Of a stretch of DNA of 64,000 bases, positions 47,330 to 60,024 are shown piece by piece. The notes beneath the pieces were generated by a model. The model was given only the letters and a program-made list of their open reading frames with translations, had not been told where the DNA came from and searched no databases. This DNA is from Rhizophagus clarus (lineage: Eukaryota; Glomeromycota; Glomeromycetes; Glomerales; Glomeraceae): contig BLAL01000189.1 of NCBI GenBank assembly GCA_015698045.1, forward strand, positions 310,001-374,000, read 5' to 3'. A program made the position numbers and the translations under genes. Every line of letters starts with the position of its first letter. The first letter of the stretch is position 1.

Positions 47330-47880
47330 TGTATAACTTTATTATTAATAGAAATGTTTTTAATGTTTCTTTTTTTTATTATAGGTTGTTAAACAAATAT
47401 TACAAATTGGATTTTAGAATTGAAGTAAATAGGAAGTAGTCAGTAAAAAAAAAAAAATCCAAATTTTAGTCAAATTTTAATTAAATAAATCATTTTGCTA
47501 ATCTTAATTATGTATACAAATTAGCTTAATAATTAAAATTAGTAAAAATTTTTAAGTTTTCTCTTTTCTATTGATCACTTTTCAAATAGAAGAAAGAAAA
47601 TTTACTTTGTTATTAATAAAACATTTTTAATATTTTTTCTTTTTTTTGTGAGTTGTCAAATTATTTAAATAAATCTAGATTTAAAATGTAAGAAGTGAGA
47701 AGAGAAATTTTTTAATATTAAAGAAATGTACTTCTTTATTTTAAGTTATCAGACTTCCATCTGGATGAATCTAAATTTGAAATATAAAGAATAAGTAGAA
47801 GGAAGAAAAAAATTTTTTTAACATTAAAGAAATATATTAATATTTTTTATTTGTTTTATTTTAGGTTATTAGATTTTTAG
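47330..47880 (+). repeat. Worn intron/microexon-type array (second part)
   Basis: Units such as TTTAATATTAAAGAAATGTAC, T-rich tract, GTTATCAGACTTCC, GGATGAATCTAAATTTGAA, ATAAAGAATAAG align segment by segment with the 4713-4974 units. Splice motifs have decayed. Confidence 0.65.
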
Positions 47881-47933
47881 TATTCGAATATTAAAAGTTA
47901 ATACAGGATTTCAAATATCTTCTATTTAGGTTA

Positions 47934-48191
47934 GGCCAGTCTAATTTAATTTTTTGTTTAACATAATATGGAGAGTCACAATCTAGGAGAAAGATATAAA
48001 ACATGACCAGAATTATAAAAATTTTGGTCAGAATTATAATTAAAAATGTACATGTCATATAATTTGAAAAAATTTTTTGTAATTCTAATCAAGAATCATA
48101 ATTCTGGTTTAAATTACATGCACAATTTTTCTCCATTTTTTCAAAAACTAGGGGAGGGATATGTTAAACAAAAAATTAAGTTGGACTGGCC
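47934..48191. mobile_element. 258-bp MITE with ~35-bp inverted ends
   Basis: Ends GGCCAGTCTAATTTAATTTT and, inverted, GGCCAGTCCAACTTAATTTT, then TTGTTTAACATA on both. TA lies outside each end (47932-47933 and 48192-48193). The next element starts exactly at its right end. Confidence 0.8.
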
Positions 48192-49606
48192 TAATGTTGC
48201 CTACCAAAACTTAATTGGCCAATGTCAAAATGTTGAAACCTAAAATATGTCAAAATGCTGAAATGCCAAAATAGTTTTGATACATCGAAACTGCCAAAAT
48301 TGTACAAAACTGCCAAAATAGTTTTGACACATTAAAATTGTCAAAACTGCTGAAACTAACATTACAATATTTTACAACAAGTTTCTAATAAAAATTAAAA
48401 AATAAGAAATGTTTCGCAACATTTTTTATTAAATAATTAAAAAACTGTTGCAAAACAGTTTTTTTCTTTAAATTAAAAATAAAAAATGTTTCACAACTTC
48501 TTTTATTAAATATTTGAAAAACTGTTGCGAAACAGTATTTTTCGCTTAAAAATTCAAAAATAAAAAATGTTTTGCAACGTTTTTTATTAAATAATTGAAA
48601 AACCATTATGGAATAGTTTTTTTCACTTAAAAATTTAAAAATAAAAAACGTTTACAACATTTTTTATTAAATAATTGAAAAACTGTTGTGAAATAGTTTT
48701 TTTCTAAGTTAAAAAAATAAAAAATGTTTCCCAACGTTTTTTATTAAATAATTGAAAATCTGTTATGAAATGGTTTTTTTTTAAAGTTAAAAAAATAAAA
48801 AATGTTTTGCAACATTTTTTATTAAATAATTGAAAAACTGTTGCAAAACAGTTTTTTTTTAAATTAAAAAAATAAAAAATGTTTCATAACGTTTTTTATT
48901 AAATAATTGAAAAACTGTTGCAAAACAGTTTTTTTTTTAAGTTAAAAAAATAAAAAACATTTTGCAATATTTTTTATTAAATAATTAAAAAACTGTTGCA
49001 AACCAGTTTTTTTTTGTTTAAAAATTCAAAAATAAGAAACGTTTCGCAACATTTTTTATTAAATAATTGAAAAACTGTTGCGAAACAGTTTTTTTCTAAG
49101 TTAAAAAAATAAAAAATGTTTTGCAACATTTTTTATTAAATAATTGAAAATCTGTTGTGAAATGGTTTTTTTTCAAAGTCAAAAAAATAAAAAATATTTT
49201 GCAACATTTTTTATTAAATAATTGAAAAACTGTTGCGAAATGGTTTTTTTTGTTTAAAAATTAAAAAATAAAAAATGTTTTGCAATATTTTTTATTAAAT
49301 GCTTGAAAAACTATTGCAAAATAGTTTTTTTCACTTAAAAATTAAAAAATAAAAAATGTCTCACAACATTTTTTATTAAATATTTAAAAAACTGTTGCGA
49401 AACAGTTTTTTTTGTTAATTTAACACTAGTGATTATTGTTTGATATGTATATATTATATATATCACATATCGAAATAGTTTTGACAATTTTGACATGTTG
49501 AAACTATTTCAGCATTTTGACAAATCGGAAAGCCAATGTCAAAATATCAAAATAGTTTTGACAATTTTGACATGTTAAAACTCTTTAGTTTTGGCAAGTA
49601 ACTTTA
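48192..49606 (-). mobile_element. 1.4-kb hAT-like element with 13-unit internal minisatellite
   Basis: Left end TAATGTTGCCTACC and right end, inverted, TAAAGTTACTTGCC, flanked by imperfect 8-bp GACTGGCC (48184-48191) and GACTAGCT (49607-49614). It is inverted relative to 45789-46664. About 13 units of ~77 bp at 48405-49410 match the six units there (AAAATGTTTTGCAACATTTTTTA...AAAACTGTTGCAAAACAG). A minus-strand frame across some units (48385-48606) is repeat-generated. Confidence 0.85.
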
Positions 49607-49639
49607 GACTAGCTTTAGATATAATGTATAATAAAATTT

Positions 49640-49980
49640 TCAATTTAGGATATCTTGGTTAATATTAATGCTATCAAAATAAAATTTATATTATTAGATT
49701 CATCTTATTGAAACAAATCTAATAATATAAATTTCATTAAAATCCAATCAGTAGATTTTTTAAATATAGGATATGTAAGATAAAAATTTTTCAAAAATAC
49801 TCTTAAAATAATTTTTTAAAAATTTTATATGATTAATAAATAAACTCAATTCCTAACCTATTTATATATAGTTCAAGTTCTGTTAATACTATATTAAAAT
49901 TATAATATGATATTAGTATTACTTATACTAAAACTATACTAAATATCAAAGCAATTTTGATAGGTTTTAACAGTTTTTAA
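49640..49980. other. AT-rich spacer
   Basis: Holds one unit resembling the ATTAGATTCATCTT...AAATCTAATAAT core (49660-49770). Otherwise nothing. Confidence 0.5.
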
Positions 49981-49987
49981 CAGGTTT

Positions 49988-51596
49988 AATAGATTTTTTT
50001 TTTTTTTTTTTTTTTTTTTTGATTAAAACAAATGTATAAATTTATTAAAATTGAATCTAAAAATTACAAATATAAAAATAATATCTATACCATCTTATTT
50101 ACTAGTGTTGTAGCAACAAGTGACAAGTATATGTCATAACCCACTATAATAGACTATTTTTAATGGGGGTAATAGAAAGTCTAATTTAGATTTAAGGAAT
50201 AAAGAAAATGAAAAATAAAAAAGAAATATACTAGAAAAATAATAAAATAAAACAAATAACATGACTAAATCAAAAAGATTCTTAAGTTAAAAGTTATTAA
50301 ACTATGCTAACTAAATCAAGTTAATTGTTCCAAAAGGCCTTCAGTTCTGCAATTAATTTATTCACATCTGGCCTATTAGACTGATTCGTTTTAAAGTGAG
50401 AGTTCTTCTTATTAGATAAACCAGAGTTTCTGGTAGGATTATCTTTCTTATTCTGGTTATAGAACCTACAGTTATCTAAGTTATTAAAATTAGTATTAGA
50501 ATGAGAAGTAGCTCTAGAGAAGCTATTAGAATTCTCTGTATTGCCAATTTGAGTAAAATAATGTTTCAGAAGACTAAATGTGAAGTGGAATAATGACATC
50601 ATGAAAAACTAATATCATTCTAAAGTTGCGGGCTATTTATATATTTTGATACTTGGTCCTATTCTGAGACTTCTTTAATAATTTTAAATGATTTCAATCT
50701 GGCTAGTAAGTATAAAGGAACTAGGGATACAGTTGGGAAAGAGGAAGGGTTTAGTCATATCGTCTGGAATAGTGGAAATGACTGCCTAAAATTTTTCATG
50801 CTGCTTTCTTTCTACGAGATTTTATAAAGCTGAAAACTATCTGACTAGAATGCCACCCAGTTTAACGCTCCATTCGTCTCTATTATATACTTTAAGGCAC
50901 TCATGATTCAGTATCAATCTCACTCTAACCAAGAGGTATTTCTTGTATACCCTGGTACTGATCGATACAATTTTTCTCTAGAAACTTAAGTTTTCAAGAA
51001 GAGTATAATTATCCCATTTTGCTAGAATATTGTAAACAATTAAATCCAGTAGCTGTGCCTATTCTTGTGCTATTGGATTGTATCCAATAAGGATAAGATT
51101 AGAATTGCCAAAATTATCTGTTAAGTGACCCTGTTTCTTCTTTTTGTTTTTATTAATTGTAGAATCCTCTAAAGGTTTAATCTTATCATCACTACTCTTC
51201 AAAGTAATTTTAGGAGGAGAAAGTTCATTGTTGCTAAAAGTAATCACTTGTGATCTAGAGGGTGTATATTTTATGTTCTCTATCAGTTGCAAAACATCTC
51301 TATTTCTGTTAACATAAGGCTTCATTTCTTTCTTGTTTATATCTATTGCTGAAAAGAAGTTAAAGTCATCTGTTATTATGCTGTAAACAGTGTCTTTAAT
51401 TGTCTTGAAAATATCATCTTTGTATCTTTAAAAAAACAGTTTTGTATCTTAAAATATGATTTTTTGATGTATAAAATCCATTTTTGTTATTTAAAGTACA
51501 GGTTTTCTAATAGTTAAAATAGTTTCTAAACAAAATAAAATATTTTTTCTTTTCATCAAAAATTGGTTAACAGATCGACAGGAAAGAGTTTTTTCC
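49988..51596 (-). pseudogene. Gag-only poly-A retroelement, copy 2 (diverged)
   Basis: On the minus strand it begins AACTCTTTCCTGTCGATCTG and ends in a poly(A) run (T run at about 49988-50020). Two coding remnants survive. One is 51325-51059 (MKPYVNRNRDVLQLIENIKY..., with a lysine run NKNKKKKQ and LILIGYNPIAQE, matching VIITGYIPQDQEQ of copy 1). The other is 50602-50321, which ends RPDVNKLIAELKAFWNN, the C-terminal helix. Between them are stops and frameshifts. Target duplications are not clear. It belongs to a different subfamily from the 38.8 and 61.8 kb copies. Confidence 0.75.
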
Positions 51597-53046
51597 AATT
51601 TTGATATTTTGATGTTTTAATAATTTTAATATTACACAATAAAATTCAACATATTAGAATTGTCTATTTTAGTAAAATTATCCAATATATTGAGACTTAT
51701 GATATATCAAAAAATTTTGATATATCAGATTTTATATAAAATTCTATTATATCAAATTTTTCATTTGTAAATAACATTATATTTTTATTTAAAGTTATTC
51801 AAGAAATTTTATACACTGAAATTAAGTAAGATATATAAAAAAATCATTTATTTTACTTTATTTTTGTTTTTTTTATTATTAAAAAAAGTTTTTTTCTTCA
51901 ATTTAACCAAATTTTGTATTTCTAAATTATTAATACTTAAATTATTTTGCTAAATATATTTAATTAATTTTTCAATACTATTTAATGTATTAAAAGTAAT
52001 AATAGTTTCTTTTTCTTTTTCTTTTATATGTTTTTTTTTACTATATTTTAATTTTTAATCATATTAAAAATTTTTTTTTATTATTAATTTTTCTTCAATA
52101 AATATTTTATTATCAATATTAATATATTCTTTCATATTTAAAGGATTTGTAATTAGTAATTTATCAATTAATGATTGTAAATCTCTATCAATATTATCTT
52201 TAATTTTGCTTATACTTGTATTCGAAATTATCTTTATATTATGGAATTATATAATTCTGTAATTCTGTAATTATCAAGTAATTTATTAGAAAAGATTCAA
52301 ATTCTATATTTAATTTTGGATTTTATATTTAATGAAAATATTTAGTCAAAATTAACTTAAATTTTAGCTGAATTATATTTAAAAATTTAGTAAACCATAA
52401 CTCTGCAACTAGTTATTCAATTTTAATGATCTTACCATCATTTGATTCATTTCATCAAGATAAAACTAATGATAATAAGAATGTAAAAATCCAATCACTA
52501 GATTGTGCTCTAATACCAATAATCACTAAATATTTATAGTGAGATAATTCTGTTAATATTAATGCTAGAGTGCTGCAATACATATCATTAGATTCATCTT
52601 GATAAGACAAATCAAATGATAATATAAACATAAAAATCTAATTACTAGATGATTGTGCTTTGATACCAATAATCGCTAAATATTTGCAATGAGATAACTC
52701 TGTTAATATTGATACTAGAATGCTGCAATTTAATGATTAAATATAAGAAGTTATATTTGAAATAAAAAATAAACTTTAACATTTAATAAATTACTAATAT
52801 TTAAGGTTACCTGCTAAAATTAAAAAGAAAATTCTGAAAGGTTTTGGCCAATTAAATCCATTCTGAAACTAAAGGTAAAACTATTTCATAATTTTGGTCA
52901 AAATTAAAATTTAGCCAAAATTACGGTATTAAGTCACGTAATGATACACAAATTTCAAAAAAGGAAATTTTAATTTCTAATAAAATTGAAATATTAAGTT
53001 ACACAATAGTTATATAAGATTACAAAAAAGAAAATTCATATATCAA
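51597..53046. other. AT-rich DNA with a tandem block at 52380-52745
   Basis: The tandem block has two to three units of about 162 bp (GATAAYTCTGTTAATATTRATRCTAG ... TGATTGTGCTTTGATACCAATAATC). The rest shows no gene. Confidence 0.6.
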
Positions 53047-53460
53047 TCCTTTATTTCACTGGTCAAAATCAATGCTATCAGGTATATATCAAATACATAT
53101 CGGCTACCTGATATGTACCCGATATGTGTGAAATATATGTATGTTATTTAATAATACTACATACATCGGGTACCTGATATGTACCCGTCAGATGCAGAAA
53201 ATCGGTGATATATAACATATATATCAGATATATATCTCATACATATTGGGTAGTTAAATATTGGTTACATATCATAGATTTGTTGGGTACCTGATATATT
53301 TTAAAAAAATATCAGACAGATATTATATACTTATCGGATAGTGCTAATAAGTATCCTATATATACCTGATATTTATTCTATTTGTATTTGAAATATAAGC
53401 ATAATTTCATAATTTTTACACATATCGGATAGCCAAAAAGTATAGCATTTATGGGGATAT
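53047..53460 (+). repeat. Palindrome-rich element with GATATGTACCCGAT-type repeats, copy 2
   Basis: Starts CACTGGTCAAAATCAATGCTATCAGG, matching the inverted end of the copy at 5476-5712. It is filled with TACCTGATATGTACCCGATATG-like strings able to form many alternative hairpins. Confidence 0.65.
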
Positions 53461-53571
53461 TAATAGTAGTAGATTTATAATTTAAATACAATTGTAATTT
53501 AAAAGTAATTTAATTCATTTAATTGTAATTACTGAAAATTTTATTTATATTTTCAATCGATAATAAAAAAA

Positions 53572-54163
53572 ATATTATACAAAAAATATTATAAAAAAAA
53601 TTCACTACTCTTTACATAAATCATAATTTATTTACAATTAATATTCACTTGTTTGCTTATTTTCATTTCATTATATCTATTTAATTTGAAAGAAAGTAAA
53701 ATGTTAGTAATAGAAGTGTTAGTATGAATATTAGTAGAAGTGTTAGCAAAAGAAAAGGAATGTTAATAAAAAAATTTTTACATTAGAAGTGTTAGTATTA
53801 ATGTTAATATGAAAGTTAGTAGAAGTAGAAAAGAAACGTCAATAAAAAAAAATATAAAGTATAAGTATTAATGTTAGTATTAATGTTAGTAAAAGTGTTA
53901 GTAAAAGTAAGGAATAAAAAATGTTTAACAGTAGAACATTGTTAATAGGAATGTTAGTAGGAGGAAACATATTAGAAAAAAATATTAGTAAGAGTGTTAA
54001 CAGGATGGAAAAAGAAATTTCAACAAAAAAATGTACCTTTGTATTTATTTTTTAGAAAAACCAATAAAGTAAAAAACTCGATAATAGAACATTGTTTAGG
54101 ACGTTAGTAAGAAAAAATACATTGGAAAAATATATTAATAAAGGTGTTAAGAATAATATAATA
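53572..54163 (+). repeat. Segmental duplication, copy B, left part
   Basis: Matches 1-584. Its right edge is the LINE target site AGAATAATATAATA, corresponding to AGAATAACATAATA at 571-584 in copy A. Confidence 0.92.
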
Positions 54164-54272
54164 AAACATTCTTTTTTTGATTTTTTATATAAAAAATACT
54201 AGAACAGTTTGTTTTAACATTATTTTTTTTGAAAACCTTTTAGCTGGTCTAAACGGTAAACAAAACAAAACA

Positions 54273-55837
54273 ATGGCAAATAATAAACTACTCAATTCAA
54301 CTGAAATGACAAACAAAAACACGAAAGTTACGCGAAAAACAAAAACAAGAAAGGGAAAACCCCAACAATTCCCCAATTCCCCCAGGAACACTCAGAACAA
54401 CGACGCGTCTCACATACAAGACACGAACATTAGACACTCACAACAAAGACAGGACGAACTCAACATCAACGGTGGCGCTAGTGTCACTAACACATTCAAT
54501 TTAACATTCATGGGACACAACATTAATGGACTTGGACCGGACTACTTTAAACTTAATATATTCATGGACTATTGTACAAATAAAGGAGCCGACATCATAG
54601 GTATATGCGAAACAAACAGAACAAGGAAAGATGGAGAATTCTGGAATAAGCAAAACACAGAATACATCTCGTTCTGGACTAACAAAGACAACAAGATTAA
54701 AGGATCCGGAGTTTGTATTATAATCAACAAGAAATGGGAAAAACACTTAGGAAAAGTTAATAGAATCGGCGCCTACTATATCGAAGCTAAGCTATTCTTC
54801 AAGAATTGCACACTTGTAGTAGGCGTAGTGTACATGCCACCATCAGACATAGTAAAACAGAACGAACTAACCAGCCACATTAAAAACGAATTTACGAATC
54901 ACAGCAAAAAGAATAAATATTACGTTTTGATAGGAAATTTAAATTCATATATCAATAATCAATGGATTACAGTGGCCCATCCAAGCTCGCTAAAAAACCA
55001 TCAAACATCATCACATGGCTAGATGACTTTTTCTTCGTGAACACATTTAGGAAACTAAACCCGAAGAAAAGAAGCTTCACATGGACAAATAAAACTACAT
55101 CAACCAGAATTGATTATATCTGGGCGGACCCTAAGCTTGAAGATAAACTAAAAAAGAGTCATATATACCAGTCAGCCGACATCACAGATAGTGACCATAA
55201 TATCTTGCTTGTAGAAATTTCGCTCACAGACATAATAGTCACTAACAACAAAGGTGGTAGAAGAGCTGAGAAAAATACAAAACGTATAATATTCGATTAT
55301 GAAAACACCACAAATGAGCAATGGAACAAATATGAAAAACACCTCAAAGACCTCTTAGAGAAACGAAATGCCTTTAATTACATAGAAACCCACGGACAAA
55401 ACAAAGACACCCTTAATAAACTATGGAACATTATATGCAATTGCATACAACAGGCATCACTCGAACACATCCCACACAAAAAGGTAGGAGGCACAAAAAC
55501 TAACCTCAATAGAAACTATAAAGAAATTGAAGATTCTTCAAAAGAACGGAAAGACCTCCTATACATAAGAAGCTTAATGAGGAAATTACACAAGAATGAG
55601 CTGAAAGGAACGGAGTTACTCAAGGCATCAGAAGGGATCAGATCCTTTAACCGACGCTACGAAACAAACATATCCCAGTTAACAGAAGACACAGACTGGT
55701 ACACGTGGAAATGTGAGACTAGAAATTGGTTGAAGATAGTCAGAAGGGTGATCAAAATGAAAGACAAAGCATGCAAAGAAGCAACAATAAAGAGAAGAAT
55801 CGAAGAAAGGAATAAAATGATCACCACGGACCAATGA
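54273..55837 (+). pseudogene. LINE endonuclease domain and linker, frameshifted
   Basis: The first ATG is at 54273 (MANNKLLNSTEM), followed by a basic, asparagine-rich lead of about 75 residues. The AP-endonuclease fold follows: FMGHNINGLG, ICETNRTR (catalytic Glu), VVYMPPSD, IGNLNSY, then in the next frame RSFTWTNKT, RIDYIWADP and DSDHN (catalytic His). Near 54958 a one-base loss moves the frame. The first frame stops at 55022, the second runs 54962-55837. The usual GDFN/GDLN aspartate is Asn here (GNLN), so even without the frameshift the nuclease would likely be weak or dead. It would nick target DNA to prime reverse transcription. Confidence 0.85.
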
Positions 55838-58050
55838 AAATGATCAATAATATACTAGACAAAACATACTTCAAAATCAACCTGGACAGAATCCGCATAA
55901 CTACAGACACACAGGAGGAAACTCTCTTAAATTCTAAAGATGAAGTCCAAACAGAAGCTATCAACACATTCTCAGCGTTATTCTGTTCAAGAAATCATAA
56001 ATTTGAGAACCTCCCGGAACAATGGAAAGACATATACGAACCACGAGCTGACATTAATCCACAAATCTACGACCGTTTGAGTGATACACCGACAGAACAA
56101 GAATGGAACAAGATGCTCAACACTACGAATGACAAATCAGCATCGGGCATATCAAACATCAGCTACAAACTGATAAAGAAAGCAGGTGTTAAAGTGAATG
56201 AATTATTCAGGCAATACACTGGCTTATGCTACTACCTACAGGACATACCGGTAAAGTGGAAGGTATCCCAACTTTATCCGATCCCCAAGACATATGATTG
56301 GGACTATAACCTAGCAAGAACGAGACCAATTCTCTTAATCGAATGTTTACGCAAATGCGCGGTAAAGATCATTACAAAACGCCTAGGTAGTATACTCAGC
56401 AGATATGAAATCCTGAAAGGACCAAACTATGCAGGTTTACCAGGCGAATCAACATCAGCTCCACTCACAATAATCAACGGCATATTAGAAGACGCCCGTG
56501 AAGAAAACAAGACACTATGGATCGTGTTCCAGGATATGGCGAAGGCGTTCGATAGCGTCAGAATGATCCCCCTGCAAAAAGCCTTGGAAAGGATTAGACT
56601 ACCACATACCATCATTAACTTCATCATAAACATATACAAAAATCGTAAGATGAGAATCATCACGGCATACGGCTTAACGGACACTTTCACCGCACGCGAT
56701 GGTATTGATCAAGGTGAGGTGATATCCCCCCTTGTATGGAGAATCTTCTACGATCCGTTGCTTCATAGAATACAAGAAGACGAATCATTAGGATATACAA
56801 TGGAACTGAAATGGCCGAATAACGTATTTCATAACGAGAAACGAAACATAAAAATACAAACTGCCACTTCAGTATACGTAGACGACACACAATGGATAGC
56901 TAAAAGTAAAAACAAAGCAAAAAAAATATCATTAATTGCTGACGAATTTTTTGACATTAATGATATAAAAATAAATGGAGAAAAGTCCAAAATTATAGTA
57001 GTAAATCCGGAAGACATTAACGAAAACGAAAGATTCCTTGAAATAGGAAAAAATAAAGATAAGGTTTTCGCTAACAAAGGTTCAGATCCAATACGTATTT
57101 TGGGAGTATGGTTTAAAGCAGACAAAGGCGACAAACACATAGAATCGCTAGTGAAGAAGGAAATTTCAACAATACTAGGGGCCATTAGACGCAAGCACAT
57201 AACTCATGCGCAGGCAATTTACATCGTAAATGCCGTCTTGCTCCCAAGACTTGAGTACAGGCTAAAGACTACCATCTGGGAAGAAAAAAAATATGAAGAA
57301 ATCTTCAGACCAGTGATGAAGGTAATCAAACACAAAGCGCGGCTCCCAGCTAATTGTCACGACAATATCCTCCTACACTCAGCACAAGGCAAATTAAAAA
57401 ACCTTTGGAGAAACCAACTAGCAGCGCAAATAACGGAATTCCTTGTAGCCCTAAACTCTCAAACAAAGCAGGCAGACATACTCAAGATAAGATTAAAAAA
57501 AGCACAGCTGACATTAAACATAACGTCGTGTATCCTAACAAATGACCCTGACGTTACAGTTCCTAATAAGATACTGAATAACCATACGTACAACGTGGTA
57601 AGAAAGGCACATGATTACTTTTTCAAATTCCATCCATTAACGGAAAACGAAGAATGGAATATACCAATAATTGGCCCAAGTGTGAGAGACTTCGTATATG
57701 AGCAAGCACCGGAATTAGTAAAAAAAGACAAGGAACTCATTATAAGGAAAGCAGCAACTCTCTCTATATATGGAGTCCTGCAACTACTAAACTACGATGC
57801 GTCAAATACAATCACATGGCAACAAATATGTGACTTTAATAAGAGACAAGCAAGAGGAAGAACTCCGAAATGGTTCACTATTCTGTTAGGCCTAATACAA
57901 CAATCAACTCAACTTAAAGACCTATGTAAGATAAGCGTGGAATCATTAAACCCAGGAAGCGAGTCAGAAAGGGACAGAGAAACCTCAATTAACATACAGG
58001 CAATTAAGGTAACAAAGGAGACTCCGTCTACAGATGGCAGAAAGAACTAA
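55834..58050 (+). pseudogene. LINE reverse transcriptase domain
   Basis: A 738-codon frame overlapping the previous one by ATGA, most simply a second one-base deletion in one ancestral ORF. RT motifs counted from its ATG: RPILLIECLRK, GLPGESTSAPL, FQDMAKAFDSV (first catalytic Asp 234 or the DS Asp 240), GIDQGEVISPLVWRIFYDPLL, and YVDDTQW with the catalytic pair D350/D351. Then come the KSKIIVVNPED region and a thumb-like helical part. The polymerase core looks intact. The frame stops at TAA 58048-58050, before RNase H. It would copy element RNA at the nicked target. Confidence 0.9.
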
Positions 58051-60024
58051 TTTGTATATACACAACAAGACCACACGCTAGTAATAGGACAAATTAACAA
58101 AAAAAACCGGTCAGGGAGATACTCAATACAACACTGGGCTATTAAAAAAGGAGATGACAATGGAGTGATTGTCATACAACGTTGCAATGGCTGCGCATTA
58201 AATGATAAAAGAGTCAACAAAGAAAGTCACAACTGTTATTTTAACAAGGAATGTTCAGACCTAGCTTGTATAAACAGGATCTCTAATTGTCAAAACAACT
58301 CCAATACCAAAATTATTAAAGACATAATAGAAATTAGAAATCACCAAGGGAGACAACATATCCCAGAATGGATACCTGGCCCCATACAAATACATAATTA
58401 TGATACGGCTCTTATTCAAAATACATTATTAAATAAAGAATCCGTGACACAACACATAGCATTATTATATCATCTAAGATTACTATTTAGCCCATCTGAC
58501 ATGATTAATATATATACTGACGGCTCACTGACAACCCAGTATAATGCGAACCTAAACACTTTTACAAAACATATGGGCACAGGATGGGTAATACTGAACA
58601 ATAAAGAAGAGGTAATTTTGGAATGCAGCAGCTCAATTACAGAATGGCCTTCATCTACACGTGCAGAGCTTGGAGCCATCCTATCAGCTATACTTGTTTT
58701 ACAAACAGGACAGAGAGTAAAAATCTTTACTGACTCTCAAGCTGCAATAGACAGTATCAATTATATAAATACAAGCTTAACAAATGGAAAAAACAAAATA
58801 CGAGTATGGTGTAAAAGCAATAACTACAGCATAGTTAGCAGCATAATTAACCTTATCGATAGCAAACACTTAGAGTTAAAACTAATAAAAGTGAAAGGCC
58901 ACTCAGGAGTTAAAGGCAATGAAGAAGCAGACAGAGTGGCCAAGAATGATAAAGAAAAATTAACCTGTATTACAATCAATGATTCACAACAAAAAGACTT
59001 AAAATATGATTTATATTGGGATGGCAAAAGAGTTGATAGACACATCAGGAAATTTATAGATAACTTATGTGAGTCAGCATTAGAGGCAGCATGGTCCCTC
59101 AACCGCGCAAATAGAACAATTTTACAAGATACAACTTACACGATAGAAGAGAAAGTCACATGGGCATTATTTAAAAAAAATACAGGATTCAACTGTACAT
59201 CATCATCAGTAAACAATAGATTCATCAAACACTTGAAACTTACAAACAATTTACTACCAACTCTAGAGATTATGAAAGAAAGAAGATATGATCTATATGG
59301 AGATGTAAAGTGCAGAATGTGTCTTGAAGAAAATGAAGATGATGATCACATAATCTATTGCCAGCAGCTCAAAGATAAGTGGCTGATGGTGGCTAACAAT
59401 ACTAGGCATGAATGTGATCAAATGCTTAAAGACTTACTGTCACAAGAAAATCATCTTCAATTAAACCAAGAAGACATACAACAATTGATGTCATGGAATA
59501 GGAATTTCTTTGTTCATATCACAGGTCCTAACCAGGAGTTACCTATTCCTTTTATACATCTGATGTTAAGAAACTTTTTTCCAAAAGAAAAATATAGAAA
59601 ACTCAAATCCATTGTTAAGTCAGAAAAAGCTACACTAACAATTACTACCCTGTTTTTAGAGATCTTCATTAATGAATTTTATAAAATCATTTGGCAACCA
59701 CGTTGCAACATAGTAACTGAATGGGAACGCATGAAAGGAATAAAGAAGAAAGACCTAAAAAAGAAAATACCAGCACATCAACGCATTACATATGAACGGA
59801 CTCCAACTCAACAAATAGAAGGTGACACATATGATCTAAAGGGAAGGAAAATTTTCAAACATAATGAACAATGGTCAATTTCTCTTGAAAAAACAAGACA
59901 GTATATAAATCAGTTTATTAGAGAAGGAAATAGGGTAATTTGGAAGGTATATAATAATATCAAGATGTATAAATACACATATAAATTTTCTTTTTGTTTA
60001 GAGGGTAGTGAAAGCACATACTGA
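58051..60024 (+). pseudogene. LINE RNase H domain and C-terminal CCHC finger
   Basis: In the same frame as the RT and separated from it only by the TAA at 58048-58050, so a single nonsense codon splits the polyprotein. There is no ATG near the start. The frame is open from 58051. Counting from the GTG at 58165, RNase H catalytic residues are D119 (IYTDGS), E168 (STRAELGAI), D190 (IFTDSQAA) and D256 in KGHSGVKGNEEADRVA. A CX2CX8HX3C finger follows (C383, C386, H395, C399), as in many LINE C-termini. A basic region of about 200 residues ends at 60024. RNase H would degrade the RNA strand of the hybrid. Confidence 0.9.

Noticed and set aside
48385..48606. Minus-strand 73-codon frame with repeated NKK.CKTFFIF
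   Set aside because: It is generated by the 77-bp minisatellite units, not a gene.
55834..55837. ATGA overlap between two LINE frames as a termination-reinitiation signal
   Set aside because: The junction falls between endonuclease and RT, normally one ORF, and a similar one-base shift occurs at about 54958. Single-base deletions explain both.
56427..57200. Minus-strand frames of 67-123 codons across the RT
   Set aside because: They are antisense shadows of the RT coding sequence with no recognisable domain.
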